A DNA stretch of 33,007 nucleotides from Thermoproteota archaeon (GTDB lineage: Archaea > Thermoproteota > Thermoprotei > Thermoproteales > Thermocladiaceae). The notes beneath the pieces are model-generated. The model was not told the origin of the DNA, made no database searches, and worked only from the letters and a program-made list of their open reading frames with translations. This document shows, one piece after another, positions 30,538 to 33,007 of this stretch; position 1 is the stretch's first letter, and each line of letters begins with the position of its first letter. The stretch is from the NCBI GenBank assembly GCA_013153275.1, contig JAADER010000026.1, positions 1 to 33,007 of the forward strand, read 5' to 3'. The translations under genes and the position numbers were made by a program.

Positions 30538-30990
30538 ATGTTACCAAGAGACATACATATCGAGACAGTACTGGGAAAACTATCATATCTCTATGGAGAG
30601 AGCATCATAAGATACTTAAAGGAGAACCTCGAAAAGCTGAGCATCAGGCTCACATCTACAGGACGAGTGAGAGACATCATAATAGAAGACAAGCTCCACT
30701 TCACTCTCAGGATGGGAGACGGCTATCTGCTACCGACAATTGAAGCAGCACCACATGTGAGCCTATCCGTCACTGTGACGGATGATGCTGTGCCTTTTGT
30801 AAGTTCGGGGAGGTCGGTGATAGCTAAGACGGTGCTCAAGGTTGAGGGGTCTCCTTATCCTGGAGAGGAGGTCTCTGTGAAGGATAGAGAGGGGAACGTT
30901 CTTGCTGTAGGTAGGCTATTGCTCAGCGAGGAGGAAGTCAGAAGTGTTAGGCGTGGTATTGCTGTAAAGGTTAGAGACCATATACGTTAG
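30538..30990 (+). CDS. PUA-domain protein
   Basis: This 150-residue protein has an N-terminal part with a strand TGRVRDIIIEDKLHFTLRMGDGYLLPTIEAAPHVS and a C-terminal PUA domain (residues about 72-148: VTVTDDAVPFVSSGRSVIAKTVLKV, PGEEVSVKDREGNVLAVGRLLLS, RRGIAVKVRDHIR). PUA domains bind structured RNA, often tRNA or rRNA. Similar archaeal stand-alone PUA proteins are known but not assigned a target. ATG 30538 was preferred over GTG 30532. The stop overlaps the convergent thioredoxin-fold gene by 4 bp. Confidence 0.82.
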   Translation: MLPRDIHIETVLGKLSYLYGESIIRYLKENLEKLSIRLTSTGRVRDIIIEDKLHFTLRMGDGYLLPTIEAAPHVSLSVTVTDDAVPFVSSGRSVIAKTVLKVEGSPYPGEEVSVKDREGNVLAVGRLLLSEEEVRSVRRGIAVKVRDHIR

Positions 30991-31646
30991 CTCTCTGACT
31001 TTCCCGCAGACTCGACCTCTGTCCTCGTCTCTGCACGTGGTGGGTACTCCTTGACGTTACCGACAAGTACTAGCAGTGTGATTAGCTTCTCTAGCTCCTT
31101 ATCTCCGTTTAGTGCTCTCTCTATCAGCTTCTCAAGTGCTCCCTTTCCCCAGTATCCCTCCATCACTATTCCTAGGTTCCTCTCTCTTATTCCTATCAGT
31201 ATAGTTGGCGTTCCTCTGACTCCTATCTCCTTGCCTATCCTCTTACAAGTCATCACGGTATCTATCTCCTCTTTCTTTGCGTTCATGTCTTTAAGAGCCT
31301 CTATCACGTTCCTATCGTCCTGTCTCATGTAGACCTTTCTCAGAACTTCCAGGAACGCTTGTGGATTGTTCTTATATATCCTTCTCAGCGTGACGTGCGC
31401 ATACTCGGATCCTCTGTGTACTGGGAAGTCTACGTAGTATATGCATATCTTTCCTTCTCTCACTAGTCTCTGAAGGTAGTCTCCACACTCTTTATACATT
31501 CTCGCGCAGGCTGGGCAGTCGACGTCGAAGAATATCATCAGGACGACCTTGGCGTCCTCTGGTCCGTACCTCATTGCCAGATCTTTCAATTTCTCTATCA
31601 GCTTGTCGAGACCCACAACTACATATAGGTCCATTCTTCCCCACAT
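30987..31646 (-). CDS. Thioredoxin-fold DsbA/thiol-disulfide protein
   Basis: This 219-residue protein has a thioredoxin fold: KVVLMIFFDVDCPACARMYKECG with the redox pair C44-P-A-C47, an inserted helical region (about 75-140), and GVRGTPTILIG with the cis-Pro loop. The CPAC-plus-helical-insert layout fits DsbA-type oxidoreductases. There is no signal peptide, so it is predicted cytosolic. Hyperthermophilic crenarchaea use intracellular disulfides, which would suit such a protein. The last 30 residues are polar and may be disordered. ATG 31646 or the in-frame ATG 31634 could be the start. Confidence 0.82.
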   Translation of the reverse strand: MWGRMDLYVVVGLDKLIEKLKDLAMRYGPEDAKVVLMIFFDVDCPACARMYKECGDYLQRLVREGKICIYYVDFPVHRGSEYAHVTLRRIYKNNPQAFLEVLRKVYMRQDDRNVIEALKDMNAKKEEIDTVMTCKRIGKEIGVRGTPTILIGIRERNLGIVMEGYWGKGALEKLIERALNGDKELEKLITLLVLVGNVKEYPPRAETRTEVESAGKSES

Positions 31647-31682
31647 GCTGTGACAGGAGAGCTAATAATACTTTCCCCGAAG

Positions 31683-31692
31683 ATGCATGCAT
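31683..31692. promoter_or_regulatory. ATGCATGCAT palindrome in a divergent promoter gap
   Basis: A 10-bp palindrome with an adjoining TGCAT repeat (31694-31698) in the 97-bp gap between the thioredoxin-fold and zinc-protein genes. It is separate from the TATA boxes and could be an operator for a dimeric regulator. Only weak evidence. Confidence 0.25.
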
Positions 31693-31709
31693 TGCATTTC
31701 CGAGGCAGA

Positions 31710-31720
31710 TGATTTAAAAA
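31710..31720 (+). promoter_or_regulatory. TATA box of the zinc-ribbon gene
   Basis: GATTTAAAAATC-type sequence, about 28 bp before the ATG at 31744; consistent with a leaderless or near-leaderless mRNA. Confidence 0.5.
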
Positions 31721-31743
31721 TCCTCTCATAGTCTCCTACGACT

Positions 31744-31962
31744 ATGTCCACACAGTCAGCACAGCAGACCTCGAGACAGCCAACAATGTTCGGAATAGAA
31801 GTGCCTAGATGCACGTCCTGTAACAGACCAATATCTCCAGACGAGAAGGGAGTCAGGTTCCTCTGTCCAAACTGTGGTCAGGCCGAGATATGGAGATGCG
31901 AGAAGTGTAGGAAGCTTGGCAACACCTGGAGATGCCCGGTCTGTGGCTTCGAGGGTCCCTAG
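31744..31962 (+). CDS. Zinc-ribbon RNA-binding protein (HVO_2753-like)
   Basis: This 72-residue protein carries four C-x2-C knuckles: C23/C26, C41/C44, C52/C55 and C64/C67 (RCTSC, LCPNC, RCEKC, RCPVC). It fits the small archaeal zinc-ribbon group predicted to bind RNA in translation (COG2888). Two zinc sites are implied. It stands 71 bp before the aEF1B gene, as in other archaea where these two genes are neighbours. The first 18 residues are Ser/Gln-rich and probably flexible. Confidence 0.88.
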   Translation: MSTQSAQQTSRQPTMFGIEVPRCTSCNRPISPDEKGVRFLCPNCGQAEIWRCEKCRKLGNTWRCPVCGFEGP

Positions 31963-32033
31963 AGACATCATCTCTGAAAATGAAGAACGGTATAACATAT
32001 TAAGGCTTCTCGCCTTGTCTTTGACGACGAACC

Positions 32034-32315
32034 ATGTCAGCAGAGGTGCTGTTAGTATATAAGGTTGTTCCTAACGACCCGAACGTGAACTATGAGGAGC
32101 TGAAAGAGCAGATAAAGAAGGCTCTCGAGCCAAAGTACAGAATCGACAAGATAGAGGAGGAGGAGATAGGGTTCGGAATAAAGATGCTTAGAGTCTACAT
32201 AAGAATGCCTGAAGCCTCAGAAGAGCATTCCAGTGACGACATAGAGAACAGACTCATGAGCATAGACAAGATAAGTGGAGTAGAGCTAGAGTACTTCACT
32301 AGACTAGGCTTCTGA
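32034..32315 (+). CDS. Translation elongation factor aEF1B
   Basis: This 93-residue protein is the archaeal EF-1 beta, the GDP/GTP exchange factor of aEF1A. It shows the ferredoxin-like alpha/beta fold, with VLLVYKVVPNDPNVNYEELKEQIKKAL, YRIDKIEEEEIGFGIKMLRVYIRMPEA and the C-terminal KISGVELEYFTRLGF, all characteristic of the family. ATG 32034. A TATA-like ACATATTAA about 35 bp upstream would leave a short leader. Confidence 0.95.
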   Translation: MSAEVLLVYKVVPNDPNVNYEELKEQIKKALEPKYRIDKIEEEEIGFGIKMLRVYIRMPEASEEHSSDDIENRLMSIDKISGVELEYFTRLGF

Positions 32316-32357
32316 ACAGTTTCAGAGCTCTCTACAGATGTGAAACACAACAAACGC

Positions 32358-32365
32358 TTTAAATA
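32358..32365 (+). promoter_or_regulatory. TATA box of the CDC48 gene
   Basis: TTTAAATA, centre about 39 bp before GTG 32401, leaving a leader of about 13 nt that contains GGGGTG at 32388-32393. Confidence 0.5.
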
Positions 32366-32400
32366 TTCGAACCCTCGAACCTCTCAAGGGGTGCGCTCCA

Positions 32401-33007
32401 GTGTCATTCACATCTTCTGAGCGCAACAAAGAGGAGTGGATAGAGCTGAGAGTCATAGAGGCAAGACAGAGAGATGCTAACAAGCCCATTGTCAGGATAG
32501 ACCCAGAGGTCATGAGACTATACGACATAGAGCCAGGAATGGTCATAGAGATCGTGGGAAGAAAGAGGACGGCAGCAAAAGTATGGTACGGTCTTCCAGA
32601 GGACGAGGGAAAGCGCGTCATAAGAATGAACAGTATAATGAGAAAGAACGCTGACGTTAGCGTTAACGAGAAGGTAAGGATAAGAAAGGTCGAGCCTAAG
32701 CCTGCACAGCTCGTGAAGCTGGCTCCGGTCTCAATGTCGATTGCTGTCGACCAGAACTTCACGCAGTACATAAAGCAGAGATTGAGGGACTACGTCCTCT
32801 GTGAAGGAGATCTAGTACAGTTATCTATTCTCGGACAGGTTCTAACGTTCCAGGTAGTTCAGATACGTCCAAGCAACATAGTTGCAATAATTACGGAGGA
32901 CACTAACCTGGTAGTGTATGAGAGACCTATAGAGAACATAAAGATACCTAGAGTCACATGGGAGGATATTGGTGATTTGGAGGAGGCTAAGCAGAAGATT
33001 CGTGAGT
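32401..33007 (+). CDS. cdc48: CDC48/VCP-type AAA ATPase, N-terminal part
   Basis: The frame from GTG 32401 runs off the right edge (202 codons visible). It starts MSFTSSERNKEEWIELRVIEARQRDA and shows the double-psi barrel of the CDC48 N domain (RIDPEVMRLYDIEPGMVIEIVGRKRTAAKVW, EGKRVIRMNSIMRKNADVSVNEKVRIRKVEPKPAQLVKLAP), the second N subdomain (FTQYIKQRLRDYVLCEGDLVQLSI) and the linker IPRVTWEDIGDLEEAKQKIRE that leads into the D1 AAA domain. These ATPases unfold or extract proteins and feed the proteasome. The ATPase motifs are beyond the window. No in-frame upstream start exists. Confidence 0.92.
   Translation, partial: MSFTSSERNKEEWIELRVIEARQRDANKPIVRIDPEVMRLYDIEPGMVIEIVGRKRTAAKVWYGLPEDEGKRVIRMNSIMRKNADVSVNEKVRIRKVEPKPAQLVKLAPVSMSIAVDQNFTQYIKQRLRDYVLCEGDLVQLSILGQVLTFQVVQIRPSNIVAIITEDTNLVVYERPIENIKIPRVTWEDIGDLEEAKQKIRE

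Noticed and set aside
31700-31743. GCAGATGATTT as a C/D box start
   Set aside because: No D' or D box at the expected spacing; the AT-rich part is better explained as the TATA box of the zinc-ribbon gene.
32322-32771. Minus-strand reading frame of 149 codons
   Set aside because: The plus-strand frame from GTG 32401 encodes an unmistakable CDC48 N domain, so this is an antisense shadow.
1-33007. CRISPR arrays, insertion sequences, integrases or prophage genes
   Set aside because: No regularly spaced repeats, transposase or integrase motifs, or phage structural genes were seen; gene content is core archaeal.

Overview
The window reads as a continuous stretch of chromosome from a hyperthermophilic crenarchaeon (Thermoproteota, probably Desulfurococcales-like; family-level placement is not supported). 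The grounds are an archaeal transcription and translation gene set (RpoG/Rpb8, TFB, TFE, aMBF1, SecY, eL43, eL37, uL14, aEF1B, Sm-like protein), heavy ATA and AGA/AGG codon use, an intron-bearing tRNA-Tyr, several C/D box sRNAs, and many genes whose start codon lies about 26-27 bp from a TATA box, which indicates leaderless mRNAs. There is no phage, insertion sequence, CRISPR array or plasmid signature, and no gene-free stretch above 300 bp apart from the tRNA/sRNA cluster at 20686-21018, which is annotated.

Layout. 1-797: 3' part of a GT4 glycosyltransferase. 849-917 (-): a tRNA-Gln(CUG)-like 5' half with its own TATA box but no 3' half beside it. 965-3945 (-): secY, rpl14, rpl37ae and a Brix-domain gene, with a C/D box sRNA on the opposite strand between rpl14 and secY. 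4001-8277 (-): a DUF1646 transporter, a BtpA-family protein and a CobN-type chelatase that lacks its C-terminal part. 8348-9812: two divergent unknown genes around one symmetric TATA element. 9820-10116: two tandem C/D box sRNAs, then tRNA-Tyr. 10131-13582 (-): RNase Z, an ATP-grasp/HAD fusion and an AT-rich polysaccharide-deacetylase-like gene. 13713-14641: eL37 and a membrane-anchored extracellular protein. 14633-16460 (-): a zinc dehydrogenase, a small unknown and a SpoIIM-family membrane protein. 16501-19539 (+): a CbiX-CbiC fusion, TatC, GTP cyclohydrolase I and NucS. 19536-20685 (-): a phosphoribosyltransferase and a membrane protein. 20734-20945: tRNA-Arg(CCU) head-to-head with a C/D box sRNA. 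21019-22706 (+): Hsp20 and an AbrB-PhoU protein. 22693-25188 (-): RpoG, a divergent TFB and an orphan secretion-type ATPase. 25241-27318 (+): a two-part Sm-like protein and archaeosine transglycosylase. 27251-30481 (-): aMBF1, HflX, TFE and a PAC2-family protein. 30538-33007: a PUA protein, a thioredoxin-fold protein (-), a four-knuckle Zn protein, aEF1B and the start of a CDC48 AAA ATPase.

Functional threads. RNA processing and modification dominate: tRNAs, an orphan tRNA half, four C/D sRNAs, RNase Z, TgtA, an Sm protein, a Brix protein, and GTP cyclohydrolase, which could feed archaeosine precursor synthesis. A second thread is tetrapyrrole or cobalamin metabolism (CobN-like half, CbiX-CbiC fusion with an apparently missing catalytic His). 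The most unusual items are the isolated tRNA-Gln 5' half, divergent promoters that use one near-palindromic TATA box with both start codons 26.5 bp from its centre, the incomplete CobN, and the ATP-grasp/HAD/deacetylase cluster.
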